64,000 nucleotides of DNA, taken from Eretmocerus hayati. Taxonomy: Eukaryota > Arthropoda > Insecta > Hymenoptera > Aphelinidae. Where the stretch lies: assembly GCA_029851415.1 (NCBI GenBank), contig CM056744.1:90879907-90943906 (forward strand). The letters are read 5' to 3'. The translations under genes and the position numbers were made by a program. Positions 50,301 to 61,782 of this stretch are shown one piece after another. Below the pieces are notes generated by a model, which was not told where the DNA came from, did not search any database, and saw only the letters and a list, made by a program, of their open reading frames with translations. Each line of letters begins with the position of its first letter. The stretch's first letter is position 1.

Positions 50301-52738
50301 GAGTGACGGAATGGGAAAATCATTGCTGGCATAAAATCCACAAGCGTGAGCTGGTTCACTGAATTAGCGTGTGTAAGTGTGCATACAGAATGCACGTTTT
50401 GTACTGCGCATGATTGATATGACTGTACTCGCCTCTTCACTTTCGTAGACCAAACTCTTGCCGCACGAATAATGAATAGGAGGATAAACATCCGACGGGA
50501 CCTTGTGCTTGACTACCAAAGAATTTTAATGCCCAATGAACGGAATATTAATGAACGCTGAGGAAATTTACTCGAGACACGCCCCAAAGTGGTAGCATCA
50601 AAAAAATTCCTGACATCTGCTCCTCTAGTTTGCAGTGGACTAGAGATTTCCTGTGATGGGCATGGCGGAAATTCGAGTATGGTCTGGATTTGCGATCACG
50701 GATGAGATTTTGTGGCATATACTAACCTCTAGCGTGACCAAAGATAATCCACCAATTTAACGAGGTAAGCCTGCATGTAAAGGCAGTGGTTTAAAAAGAA
50801 GAGCAAAGAATGTTAAAACTTGGGTCAGCAATATAAAGTTTTCCTATACGAGACTAAAAACACTTCAAGGAAGCAACACGACTTTCGGATCGTTTATATG
50901 GTACCGAGCACTTTTTTCATTGCACCAACTCGACCGTAAAAGAAACAACTGTAGAAAACTGGTACAATGTTGTGCAGATATTTCAGCTGCACACGGGGCA
51001 AAGATTTCGTTATACTGGTTTACGAGAGAAATTCGCAAACTCATGCGCTTGGCGAGGGTGAAACTGCGCTAATCGTAAAATGAAAGTGTACGCAGAAAAG
51101 GGTATGGAATCGATTCCGGATACACATTATGATTCGAGACAAGTGTATGAATAAGGGACATCGATTTTTCAGTACGAAGTTGTTCTCTGTTCTGTTTTTT
51201 GCGAGCTATTTCAACATCGAGTTCATTTTGTCGATTGAAAGAGAATACTGGAATGAATTGAGGCATTGTGATGAAACGAGAGCATTGAGAACTTTTCTAG
51301 CGAATGATTCGCTTCTACTGCTGATGAAAGAAGAAGTCGCACACAGATGGTATTGAAACAGTTTGCTACAAAGCTTTACCTTTTTATTCATTTTTGATCG
51401 ATGTTTGTGACTTGTTCAAATTTTGGAAGCTCTCATGATGATTTTTCCGTCAGTTAGTGGAAAACTGATGAGAGAGAAATCTAATTTACATTATGGAGAA
51501 TTATCTATTGAAGTAGAATATGACGCGATTCAAGTTGGAATATGGGTCTTCAATTGACACATTACGTGTGAGATGAGATGACTGCAAGTTTCCACGATAT
51601 TTCAAGAAAATCTGTTTTCGTCAAGTTTTACGAAATTTTGAAATCAGTAGGACGATCACGAGAATATGTCCATGATGACGAACCGCAAGGTGATGAACAA
51701 AAATTTTCACAAATTCGCCGAAAGGGAAAGGTGAGCGAGCAGACAGGGGGAGCACAGTCTTCAAGAAATCAACCCAATATCCATGCTAGTTTGCAATACT
51801 AAATTGAACGAAATCAGCACAATGATTCTAGCAAAGAAATAAATGAGGCGGTGACAAAATTGTGAAGTCGGCATTTGAATAGGAGAATTTTCGATTGAGT
51901 CTCGCGTATTTTGTAATCACACTTCAAAGTTCGATCTTGATGGTCACCAAGTAAAGGCTCGTGGGTTCTGGCCTATAAAAACTACGTAGAATGATACCAG
52001 CAAAGAACTGATTTGCAATCAGGATATACCGATCAACTTCACAGTGAGGTCATTTCAAGACAGTAAAAATTGATCTAGAGCTCAGAAATATTCAGAAAAG
52101 AAGCGTCAAAAGCTCAACATGGAAGAATATTCCACCAGCGAGCGCCCTACGAACGAGCGACGACGTAAGCAGACGAAGATGTCCCTCTCACCGGGGTGCA
52201 TGCCAACACTCTCGACAGTAATATCGCAAGGAAGACACGTCCGGCACGTATTCAATGTCCAGGCTAACCGAGGGGCGCGCCCTCGCCGTTTCTCTCAAAA
52301 GCTCGTGACACACGTTTTTGGGTTTCCGGCACCCGTCGTCGTCGAGCTATATAAGTGTGACACGCGTGCACCTCTTGCTGTACTTTCGCGCAATGAGGCT
52401 TGCACTTGCAACCCCATCGTCCTGTCCCAAGCGGTCTGTTTACGAGTATCCAAACGAAATGTTTCCTCTTTCGCATTTCTATAGTACACGTGACCCTTCG
52501 AGCTTCGTTTTCAAGCTGCCACCAAACGATGGACGACAAGATCGTTCTGCGAGCTCAAATCTACAGATTACAGATGTATAGATTTTGGTGCGCTGTATTT
52601 TTGTCTTCGTATAAAAAATTTGCTGCTGTCACAGCTTTGCGTTTCTTACAAAGTATTTGGTAGTGTTTATGAGAGCAATCTGAACAACAATTGAGATCGC
52701 TGGTATAGATTATTCACTAAAGTTACCAATAATACGAA
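47303..52738. other. no gene seen (5.4 kb)
   Basis: Presumed intron. I recognise no exon, RNA gene or transposon end. The longest open frame (50042-50491 minus, 149 codons) has no familiar motif and no good splice or initiation context. Confidence 0.4.
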
Positions 52739-53360
52739 GGAGCGTCCATGTCTCAGTCGGTAGAGATCTTGTGACACGAGCGGGCTGAAACAGTGGGTTC
52801 GAAGGGGTGTGGGCTCGAATTCCGGTCGGGTCACTCGGGATTTTTTTCCGAGTAACTCAACCGAGAACGCGAATCCTTGCGCTACGCCAAAAAATGATGA
52901 AATGTCTTGAGCGCTGAGCGCTCGGCCAAAAATTTGAAAGAACGATTGGGCTTCGATAAGGGTCAGAGTCTATCCTCCCGCAGCCGTGTCGAGCGTTGAA
53001 GTTCACTATGACTGTCCTTGGCAGTCCAGAAGTGTCAACGGAGGGACTAAATGGCTTGCATAGAATTGATAGAACCAACTGATACTTGTCGTAGTCTGAT
53101 CAAGGCGGTGAGTATGGGCTTGCTGGAAATGCAGATCATACTCGAAAAACGCCACAGTGGTGCTTGAGTTCCCGTGGCAACTCTCTGGTACTCTGGAGTC
53201 CACTCGGAAGTTCGCACTCATCTGATGGGTAAAATTGGGAAAATGACTGAATGAAATCTGGAAATATGACAATCGACTCCACGCCAAGGCGATGGGGATA
53301 ACACGTAAGAACTCGAAAGAGTGTAGGTTGGAAACGAAACCAATACAATACAATACTAAC
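52739..53360 (+). mobile_element. tRNA-derived SINE, second family member
   Basis: A tRNA-like head has A-box sequence TGTCTCAGTCGG (52749-52760) and a B-box-like GGCTCGAATTCC (52812-52823). The following TCACTCGGGATTTTTTTCCG resembles the SINE at 30 kb after its B box. The body continues to a tail of CAATA repeats at about 53340-53356. Target duplications are unclear: ACCAATA occurs near both ends. The boxes are less perfect than in the other copy, so it is older or belongs to a different subfamily. Confidence 0.6.
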
Positions 53361-56300
53361 TCTACGAAAAGTGATTCTTAGATTGAGATCACTCTTATGT
53401 CTTTACTGTTACTCAAAATTTGTCCTCGTCTGATCTGGAGATCGAAACTGCTTGAATATTCTTAATCTCAGAGGATGGTGTCCAATTAAGGAAGTTTGAT
53501 CTAATTCTCAACCTTGCGATCTTACTCTGATCGAAACAGATATTAATCATATGATTAAATTCATAAAAACTAAATTCAACAACTGACTATGAGGGCTAAG
53601 AGGCCATAAAACACACAAAGCTCTGAGAATGAGGGTTTTCTTTTTTCAGTGAAACAGAGCTTATTAGAGATACGATGACAACTGCATTTCAATCAATTTT
53701 CTATACATACTACATGCCATTCTACCAATGGAATATTTAGAATGGTGGGAGGGATCAAAATATCGGTTCCATTTTCAATTCCTAGGAGGTATTGTATCAA
53801 GACACTCGACGACGGTCAAACTAGTCTCAGATTAATTATTCCTTTTGATTTCGTGAGAGGAAATGCATGATAATCTAGGGAATTTTTTTCGTCATTATTC
53901 ATGTCATACAGATTCTCAATTCCATACGAATGTTCCATTGTGATGATAATTCTCAACTAGTTCCATCACGAACCACCATTGTATGTAGACAGATGTCTGT
54001 TGGTAATTTCAAATATTTTTTCGAACATTATGAGGATTGTTGACTTTCTGTCGGAAAAACGCAGGTAGCCCGATTTTTCCATGAGAACAATGCTTTAGTA
54101 TTCGCAAAATTCATTTTGCGTCACCTATCCAGAACGCAACCTCCACGATTACAAAGTTTTACCCGATAGCAGGACAAAAAATTTTTTTTCAGAGAAGATT
54201 TCTAGTAGATAGTAATGAAATTGAACGAAAATCCGTTTGAGAATTGAGGAATGGCGTTTCTAGATTCGCCATTGGAATTATTCAGCATCGAATGAAGGTT
54301 GATCAATGGTTCAAAATTCAGTTGATAACTATCAAGAACGGATAGTTTCTGTGTTTCATTTCACGTCATCACCAGTATTGAGATCATTGTATGGTTTCAA
54401 CAAATATTCGTATGACGTCTGCATCAGCGTTGATTTCATCACTAACGCCCATTTACCATAGCATATACCGAAAAGACCGTCGCAATCATCAAAATGCAAA
54501 TCTGGTTGAGTTCAATGCGTACGGTATGATGGAGCAGAGGAATATAATGTAACAGCTCCCCAAAGAGTTGTTCTGGTTTGAGAGATGATGGAAGAAGGAG
54601 GAAGGGAGAAATACGAGAACGAATTTCGAAGCCTCAAATCCACCTCAAACATCTAATCGACGGTGCACCACATTTGACACTCACCCTCTCAACTCAAGCA
54701 TCGCTCCCTCATTCGTATTCCACTCCCCAATCTGCGAATACATACAATCCTCACTCGAAGTAAGTAATGTGCCAACAAGACGACTTGCGCACTGCCAGAG
54801 CCCATCTCTACTACAGAAACACATTGCGTCAATCAATCCGCAGCCGGTAACGCAAGAGTTTCGCGCCCTTACAGAGACTGACTGATGCATCTGCTGCGTC
54901 CCCAAACAGCGTCAACTTGGGAACTACTTGTTTCGCGTCATACGCAAATGCGTCTCCCGTGTAATCGGCATCGCTCGCGCAAGCGGCTTGTCATACGAAA
55001 TTCGATCGCCTCATTTGCATCGTTGCGCGAAATCCTCCGAGAGAATAACCGATATGCGTACGTTCCCGAGAGTCAAATGCGATATCTGTGTACCTAATAC
55101 GTTTGAGGCAAAGAGCGCGAGGGAGTGAGTCAGAGTTGATGCATCCCACCGCTGTCACCATATAGTGTGGAATAGTCCCTATATGAGCGTCAGAGGCTGC
55201 CGTCGTTGATTGCTCCGAACGAGAGCTGTGATGTATGGCTGTACGCTCTATCATCCAACGACGACACTGGGGATCCATCAGTCTAGAAAGTCTCTTTTGA
55301 GGTTAGAATCCTCTTGTTCCCTAATGACGACTGTGCATACACCTCAACCTCCTACTGATCGAGTGAGAGTGGAGGTGAACAAGATCGACGTTGATCGAAT
55401 TTATGGCTCCGAGGAATCTTTTACTCGGATGTGTTGAAAATAATTTGTTTTGGTGACAAAGTGACACTTGATTCCAGTGGTTCTCAACCAATCTAGAGCG
55501 ATGACTGATACGTTCGTGTATACGAAGTGATCGATGAATGGAAGGGTGGAGGTTGGAAACGAAAAGGCTGTGGATCAAGCGGGTGATTGTAAATTTTGTA
55601 TGACCTTCGAAAAATGACGGGCGCGCGTCAAGGCCGATTACGCTCGCATTAATCATCCGACGAAATGCGAGCTCACGTGAAAATTGGAGCCACAACGTTA
55701 TAATGTGCTACCCGCTCTTTCATAATTGATTAATAATTCAGCTGCTAAGCAAATTGCACAGCCAAATTCTGCCGCTTCTGCTCATTAAATATCCACGTGG
55801 TAAAGTAAACATTATGTGGGATCTACATTATATACTCTCTGCGCGAAAGGCTTTTCGGTAAGCGGTCGGCAGAGAAAAAGATTCATAATTAACTCAACTT
55901 CCAGCTCGCCACGAGCATGCGACTTCACTAGAACTTTAATATGCATACTCGCAGAGAGATCATGCATAGTAAGTAAATATCTCTATCTACAGAAATGCTC
56001 GTTTGGTTTTTGTTGCAATGGACGGATGCTCAGCGAACAAGTTCTGAGGTTGGTTTCTGAGAAATATTATTGGACTGTCTGTACAATTTTGAGGGAACCA
56101 ACATTCGAAGTTACCTTCGACGACGATTATTTATAACGATGTATTATCTATAGTGTGTCAATGAACATGGTACACATGTAACTCTTCGGTTGCAGAATTT
56201 TTGTATCAAATGAAATTATTGGTCAATGTGGACGGCCTCGTGCAAGCATGAATTTGCTTACAAAGGAATATCGTGAGAGATTTCACAGAAAACCTAGGGA

Positions 56301-57552
56301 TCACGTTCCATGAGGATTACTTCTCCGTTTGCGAAATAATTTTCATCAGAAGTTTTATTCTGCTGGTACGGACACTATTAGGATTTTCAACTTGATAACA
56401 CTGGAAGGATCTCATCACAGAAATAACGAAGTTTTGCTCGTGCACATTTGTTCGACTCTACAAATAATAATCAAGACTCCAATATTTCATCCAGATTGGA
56501 TATGCAAATATATATACGACAGCCATTCTCCCTGATTTATCAAACAACTCATTTATTCTACTCTTTAAGGTTCTTGTACATAACATCGAATGAACTCGTC
56601 CCACCAGGATCAGTTGTACATCCTGTAAGTACACAATTTGATTTTGGAAAGATGTATCCGCAAGTGCAACTCGAAAGTAATTTGTTAACGGATGTAGAAT
56701 TTTCTTATTATCAGAGGAAACTATCGAGAGCTTGGTAACTTCTCACGCTATAGATCGGCTCTCCAAGCAAGCGCACGAATAAATTCGACGAGATCATAAA
56801 GAAGGTGAGCATATCGTGATCTCTGGAATTATATGGGATAAAACTTGGTTGGAGTAGACGAGAGACTCAGCACTCTTCTTCGAGCTTCAGCAAGAAAAAG
56901 TTGGTAAGATACAAGAATCAGAAGTACTCTACTCGTTGGCGAGGATAAATGTTGTTTATCCGACTTGGCTTTTACACACTCTGCCATTGCCACCTGTTCA
57001 AACTGTGGAATAATGTACGAGATTCACGAGCTTTTCCTTCGAATATCCGAGATTTCCAAAGTTGGGAGGGATAGTTTTCTTGGTCGAAAGTTCGGGCTCT
57101 GTTGAAATTTTCATTAGAAACCGCGAGAGAGCAAACAGGAATCACCGGTCACTCTACTCTGTAAAGTTTTCACCGGAATGAAGAGTCCTTTTATCGTTGG
57201 GGTCATCAAACTGAAAGCTTTGGAAGACGAAAACTCTCAGCGCCAACAAATACAATCGTTGATTGAACCGCGCAATCACAGAAGCGATTTGCGGAAATTA
57301 AGGGACTCTTTATCTGTTTTCCATGGGACTCGTTCGTTTATCAGGATATGGGATTTGCTTTAAATGTTTCAAGCCGTGAATTAGATTCCTACAGGAGAAT
57401 ATTTTACAGAGTTCTGGTAATGGTTTTGGAAAAAGATATGTAATTATCATCATCTGTCTTGTTTGAGCAGGCAGCATGACCGGAGTACCTCGGAGAATTA
57501 GAAACATTTTTTACAAATTTTCTGGTTGACATTTCATTCAAAGATTGAAAAA
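53361..57552. other. no gene seen (4.2 kb)
   Basis: Presumed intron. A plus-strand segment 56577-56636 has exon-like borders (TTTAAG before it and GTAAGT after it), but the 60-odd bases between encode nothing I recognise. Confidence 0.4.
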
Positions 57553-57556
57553 TTAA

Positions 57557-57951
57557 GGTCTGGCCGTAGCCCGCTGAATAGACGTAAATCCGCTCGGAAG
57601 ATAAGTCAATTTTGACTCGACCAAATGACTTGGGATTTCACATACATGTATAAGAATGTATGTCTAAATGATGCTACGAAGCCAAATATGTCAATTTTAT
57701 TGAAAGAAAGTGTCCAGATGAGGTTTACTGGAGCCATCGTGGGTTGCCGTTCATGAGCTGATGGCGTTTGTGTGCATCTCGTTTGGATACTTTTTTGATG
57801 GAAATTGACATATTTGGCTTCGTAGCGCCATTGAAACATGCATTTTCTAGATGTATGTGAAATTCCAAGTTATTTGGCCGAGTAAAATTCGACTTATCCT
57901 CCGAACGGATTCAGGGCTACATCCAATATGGCGGCGGACTACGGCCTGGCC
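57557..57951. mobile_element. palindromic MITE flanked by TTAA
   Basis: The 395-bp element has long inverted arms (GGTCTGGCCGTAGCCCGC and, on the complement of the right end, GGCCAGGCCGTAGTCCGC). The inner blocks GATTTCACATACAT and GCTACGAAGCCAAATATGTC pair as well. TTAA flanks both ends (57553-57556 and 57952-57955). Its right subterminal GCCATATTGGAT is shared with the TTAA element at 31.9 kb, so both were probably mobilised by the same kind of transposase (piggyBac- or Kolobok-like). Confidence 0.88.
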
Positions 57952-57955
57952 TTAA

Positions 57956-60116
57956 GAGCGATAGTTTTTACTTGTAGGCCTACATATCCAAATGATGCTT
58001 TTTATCTCTTAAAAGAATAAAGTCACTCGAGATCGAATGAAACATCAATCCAAAGATAACTCATCTAAAAAAATGTACAGAGTCTGAAATAAATAAATCG
58101 CTAACTGGAGAAGAGTGGATAATTTTCTTCTTAGTATCGTTAGTTCATGATAGTGGTCTATCATCGCCAGTTTTTACCATCTCAAATCATCAATTTCTAT
58201 CCCTTTAGCGGCAAAGATTTTTGAGCCATTACACCCTCTAAATTTTATCTCAATTTTTCCAAGGCACATCCCACCGGTGACCAACGTGTCGGACGCCTCG
58301 AGGGGTTTTGATGATAGGAAAGGGGTCTCTGCCGTCAAAGGGAGCCTCAGAGCTATTCATATTTAATGGAGGAGAGGCGTGAGAGGATCTCTCTCTCTCT
58401 TCTAGCTAGAAAATGAAACTTTCTTACAGGGGAATGTGGGTCGCGCAGCGTCGGGTAATCAAAGGATTTCGAAGAGCAGCCTGGCGAGTAATTGGCCCTG
58501 TCAAGCTTCCTTCCTCTATATATCCGACTCTCGTGATACTTTGCACGCTCCTTTGAGCTTCCCTCGGCGCGTACAGTATGGTTACCGTGAGCGAGAATCA
58601 CAGCCCCGTCTCTTTCTCGCGTGTAATGGAAGGTGACATTGTTGGAATATTCCTGTTTCTAATCACTCGTCGAGTTGGCCCATTTCTCGTGTCTTTGATG
58701 CAATATTTTTGACCGAGATTCGCGCTTTCACTGCGGCAAAAATAGGCCAAGAATTCCAAGGTAAGAAATTCTTATTATCCAAAAAGGTTAAAAAGGGGAT
58801 TGCCTCGTTTTGCATTATAATACGCAACAGATCGTCAGAGTAATTTTTTCCGATCGACGAACGGAAAATTCAGCACGATATTCCTCAAGAGGGGTTAAAA
58901 ATCGCCAGACCACGGTGAGCATCCATTAAAAACTCGGACGCGCCAAGACAAAGAGCCGAGCGATCCCTTTGACACGAACCTCTGATCCCTATAGGAACTG
59001 CTACGCATACTCGAATGACTTACGGCTTTTTTTTTCTTCCACCCTCGGCTCATTTAGCAGCGTATAGCCCCTAGCTATGCAACTGAACAGTCTTCGTGAA
59101 AAGATATATATACCGCGTATGTACACTGGAGATACTGCTATCCTCATCGCTGACTCACTTTTTTCTCATTGCTCTGTTGGGATGAAATCGAATTTGCTGT
59201 GGCAGAATCCGGGAGATGGAAATTACCCGGGGATATCGATGAGTGGGATTTGCTCAGGCGCTTGCAGTAGATATAACGAGAGGGATTTGAGGCTGCGGTA
59301 AGCCCATTCTACAATGAAAAACTCGGAAACGAGTCCGATTGCACTGCTTCACTGGGAGAAGCCGATGACTTCCGTCGAGAACTGGATTAAATTGTGAATT
59401 TTTCGCTTGGGTTAAGCTGAGGCGTTTTATGAATTTTAGTCCGAGAGATATTCTGTGGAACTGATGAAATATGAAATAAACACGAGTAGAGAAATGAATT
59501 ATATAGAGATGGATGAAAGAGCGTTTCAGTCTGGAATAGGACTCGAGACTTGGTGTGGTCTCTGGAGAGAAAAGTAGATCCCTGAATCAGGATTGCTCAT
59601 TTTTCTTTGTCGATCGATATTGTTTTACTGGTGGAAAAAGTGAAGAGAGAGAATTTACCACGTTGCCCACTCGAGGCTCGCTGGAGCTTTTCTTTCAACA
59701 CTTGAGAAAAGTTTTGTTTTACTCCTGTTTGCTCTGGCGGTTTCCAAGCTACTAGAGTATTTTCTTGTTGAGGGACGTTTACTCGTTTCAAGTGACACTC
59801 TTGCTACTTGTGCTTACACTGTGACTGGATTTATTCAGGCACATCCAGGCAGAGCCTGGTTTTATTTCGTGGGTTACTTACTCTATAATTTGCATATTGA
59901 GAGGGAGTATGAAATGATAAGAGCAAGGTGATAAAGTTGAGCACCGGAGCTTTAATGAAAATAAAGAAGAGAAAGTTGAAACATATTTACAAAATATTTA
60001 CAAAAGGTCATTAGACCGGGAGAGTACTTGCGCAAGCTCGAGCACGAGGTCGGGAGGGCACGAAGAGGAATACATTCTACTGGCCACAGAAAGAGAGAGA
60101 GAGGATTCGAGCTAGC
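57956..60116. other. no gene seen
   Basis: Presumed first intron just downstream of the putative leader exon. Short open frames occur (58353-58601 minus, 59077-59301 plus) without recognisable motifs. A poly-T run lies at 59028-59036. Confidence 0.4.
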
Positions 60117-60122
60117 ACTCAC

Positions 60123-60322
60123 AGAACGTTGAACTTTGTCCTTGAAGACGACGTCGGCTACTGGGCGCAGGATGGCCACGAGACGCAAGTCGGCCTTGGG
60201 ACTGTCGCTGGTGGGACGCTTGGCACGGTCGGCGATTTGACCTCGTATGGTCAGGAAGCTGCACCGGGCTCCTCAGATAATCCACTAAGTGCAGGGTCGG
60301 TCGCGAGACCGCTGCACCAGGT
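60123..60322 (-). other. putative ATG-free 5' leader exon
   Basis: On the minus strand, downstream of a TATA box, about 200 nt of GC-rich sequence contain no ATG at all. They end at a consensus splice donor (TCT then GTGAGT, complement at 60117-60122). This is what a non-coding first exon looks like. The gene could be Fas1, whose exon lies 22 kb downstream on the same strand, but another minus-strand gene is equally possible. The transcription start (about 60320) is only inferred from TATA spacing. No acceptor is involved if this is exon 1. Confidence 0.4.
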
Positions 60323-60348
60323 CAAAATATGCACGCGCGCACCGTAAC

Positions 60349-60355
60349 TTTTATA
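60349..60355 (-). promoter_or_regulatory. TATA box of putative minus-strand promoter
   Basis: TATAAAA on the minus strand, within GATATAAAAGTTACGG, sits in a strongly GC-rich and CpG-rich stretch (about 60150-60540) unlike the surrounding DNA. It is placed 25-30 bp upstream of the inferred leader start. A GA-repeat lies about 210 bp further upstream. Confidence 0.45.
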
Positions 60356-60559
60356 TCGGCGACGAGGAAAACGCGCGGCAAAAACGGAGCAGAAATCGGA
60401 GCGAGCGACGGCGCGTGCTCTCTCGATCACAAACGACGTAAGTCTGCCGCCGGCGGCGTGGTGATGATGAAATGGCGCGCGAGGGGAGGGAGCGCGAGGG
60501 GAAGTATGGCTACTGCTATACCTATAGCCCGCGCGAGCCCGTCTCGCTATAGTGTGCTT

Positions 60560-60576
60560 TCTCTCTCTCTCTCTCT
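60560..60576 (-). promoter_or_regulatory. GAGA-type repeat upstream of promoter
   Basis: A (CT)n run on the plus strand gives GAGAGAGAGAGAGAG on the minus strand. Such tracts bind GAGA factor and its relatives in insects and often mark promoters. Here it lies upstream of the TATA box in the right place, but a simple microsatellite is an equal explanation. Confidence 0.3.
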
Positions 60577-60613
60577 TACCTTAAAAATGTCCTCTCCTTC
60601 GCTCGGCTCTTGC

Positions 60614-60697
60614 TGAAACAGTAACTTTATGATTAGATTATAAATTCTGTTACTTGGCCCAGGAGAGAGGCAGGACGGATATTACTCATCCGTCACA
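60614..60697 (-). repeat. candidate short 3' LTR of the Ty3/gypsy element
   Basis: On the minus strand the segment begins TGTGACGG, directly after a purine tract (GGGGGAGGGG, complement at 60698-60707), as an LTR follows its polypurine tract. It ends AAAGTTACTGTTTCA, with the usual terminal CA. It contains a short inverted repeat GACGGAT/ATCCGTC. At 84 bp it is very short for an LTR, and the matching 5' LTR is outside the window, so the borders are tentative. Confidence 0.35.
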
Positions 60698-60707
60698 CCC
60701 CTCCCCC
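60698..60707 (-). promoter_or_regulatory. candidate polypurine tract
   Basis: GGGGGAGGGG on the minus strand lies immediately before the TGTG of the candidate LTR. In LTR retrotransposons such a tract primes plus-strand DNA synthesis. It is about 1 kb past the last ORF of the element. Confidence 0.4.
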
Positions 60708-61295
60708 AGACGCTGGGTAGCCGACTGGCGTACCAGCTCGAAGCCTACCCTCTCTGAATCTGGGCCAAATAAACTGAAAAATTGACCATTGTAGTCATAA
60801 AATTGGAACGAAAATTGTAATGATTGTATCATGTTTGGGTTTCTGAAATAAAAAATTGAATTTCACAGAATGTAGATGTAATTCCTCAAAAACGGTGGGG
60901 ATATCATACATGCGGACATAAAATCCACTCTTTTGGCAACTATTCATATAGATTTTAGATCATAGATCACTGGAGAGCGTCTTTCACTGCACTGTTCTGC
61001 ACATGTGTGCCACAGAGAAAATCACTTTTTGGTTTCACTGAATCACTTGGTCTCTTGAATTGACCGTCACTATTGGATCATACTAGGCATACAGTATACT
61101 CATCATTCATTGCATACAGCACTCTGAACATACATTGTACACAGTACACAGATCATACTTAGGACATTTGTCCGTATTCACGCCTCGTGCATTCAGATCA
61201 CACCATACATCGCTCAATCCATACTTTTTACATGAATAGCGCTCGAATCTATAAAAATAAAATACTGATTGACTATTTTGTCACATGATTGTTTG

Positions 61296-61782
61296 GTCGT
61301 AGACCTACATAATCGAACATGATTTGTTCTTTGGCACAAAAGAAATCAAAAGTACTAAAAAAGTTGTCATTTGACAGGTAAGTACGAAGGTTCAAAAAAT
61401 AAACATATTAATTCTAGAAACAATTCAATGGTCATTGACCGTGTAAGTTTTTGCTAACCTAGACAATCGAAAATTTGGTCGTATGACCGTAATGAAATAA
61501 AAATTCGAAAAGTATCAATAGGATTTTCACTATTTTTCGAGATATTAGGTCGTAGACCTTAGTATTACTACTATAAAAAAAAAATTTTTGGTCAATTGAC
61601 CTTAAAAAAGGAAAGAATATAAACTGAGTGGTCATAGACCAACGCAAAAAAAAACGAAAAATTACTAAATTACTGATCGGTCGGAGACCACGTATCTTCG
61701 GTCGTCGACCCACTCTTCGGTCTAAGACCTACTGCTCATCGTGTCTGTCCTCGAATGGACAGTCTTTTGGGTCATTTGACCC
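61296..61782. repeat. cluster of GGTC-N3/4-GACC palindromes
   Basis: Eleven short dyads occur in 490 bp. Ten are GGTC-N3/4-GACC, at 61296, 61430, 61477, 61548, 61590, 61630, 61679, 61700, 61719 and 61770. One is the related TGTC-ATTT-GACA (61365). Only the GGTC/GACC arms are kept; the centres vary (GTA, ATT, GTAT, AATT, ATA, GGA, GTC, TAA, ATTT). Another with a 6-nt centre lies in the ORF near 62210. Spacing is irregular, so this is not a simple tandem repeat. The cluster lies at the 3' end of the extra retrotransposon ORF and in the following untranslated DNA. Confidence 0.85.

Noticed and set aside
50042..50491. 149-codon minus-strand open frame
   Set aside because: No recognisable domain, unlikely composition and no splice or promoter context. 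A frame of this length can occur by chance in 64 kb.
52119..52484. 121-codon plus-strand open frame
   Set aside because: Open frames overlap it on both strands in a GC-richer stretch; chance is more likely.
56577..56636. Exon-like segment bounded by TTTAAG and GTAAGT
   Set aside because: About 60 bp with no recognisable peptide; sites of this quality arise by chance.
61459..61713. 84-codon minus-strand open frame past the extra retrotransposon ORF
   Set aside because: It lies in the palindrome cluster, has no motif and follows a stop.
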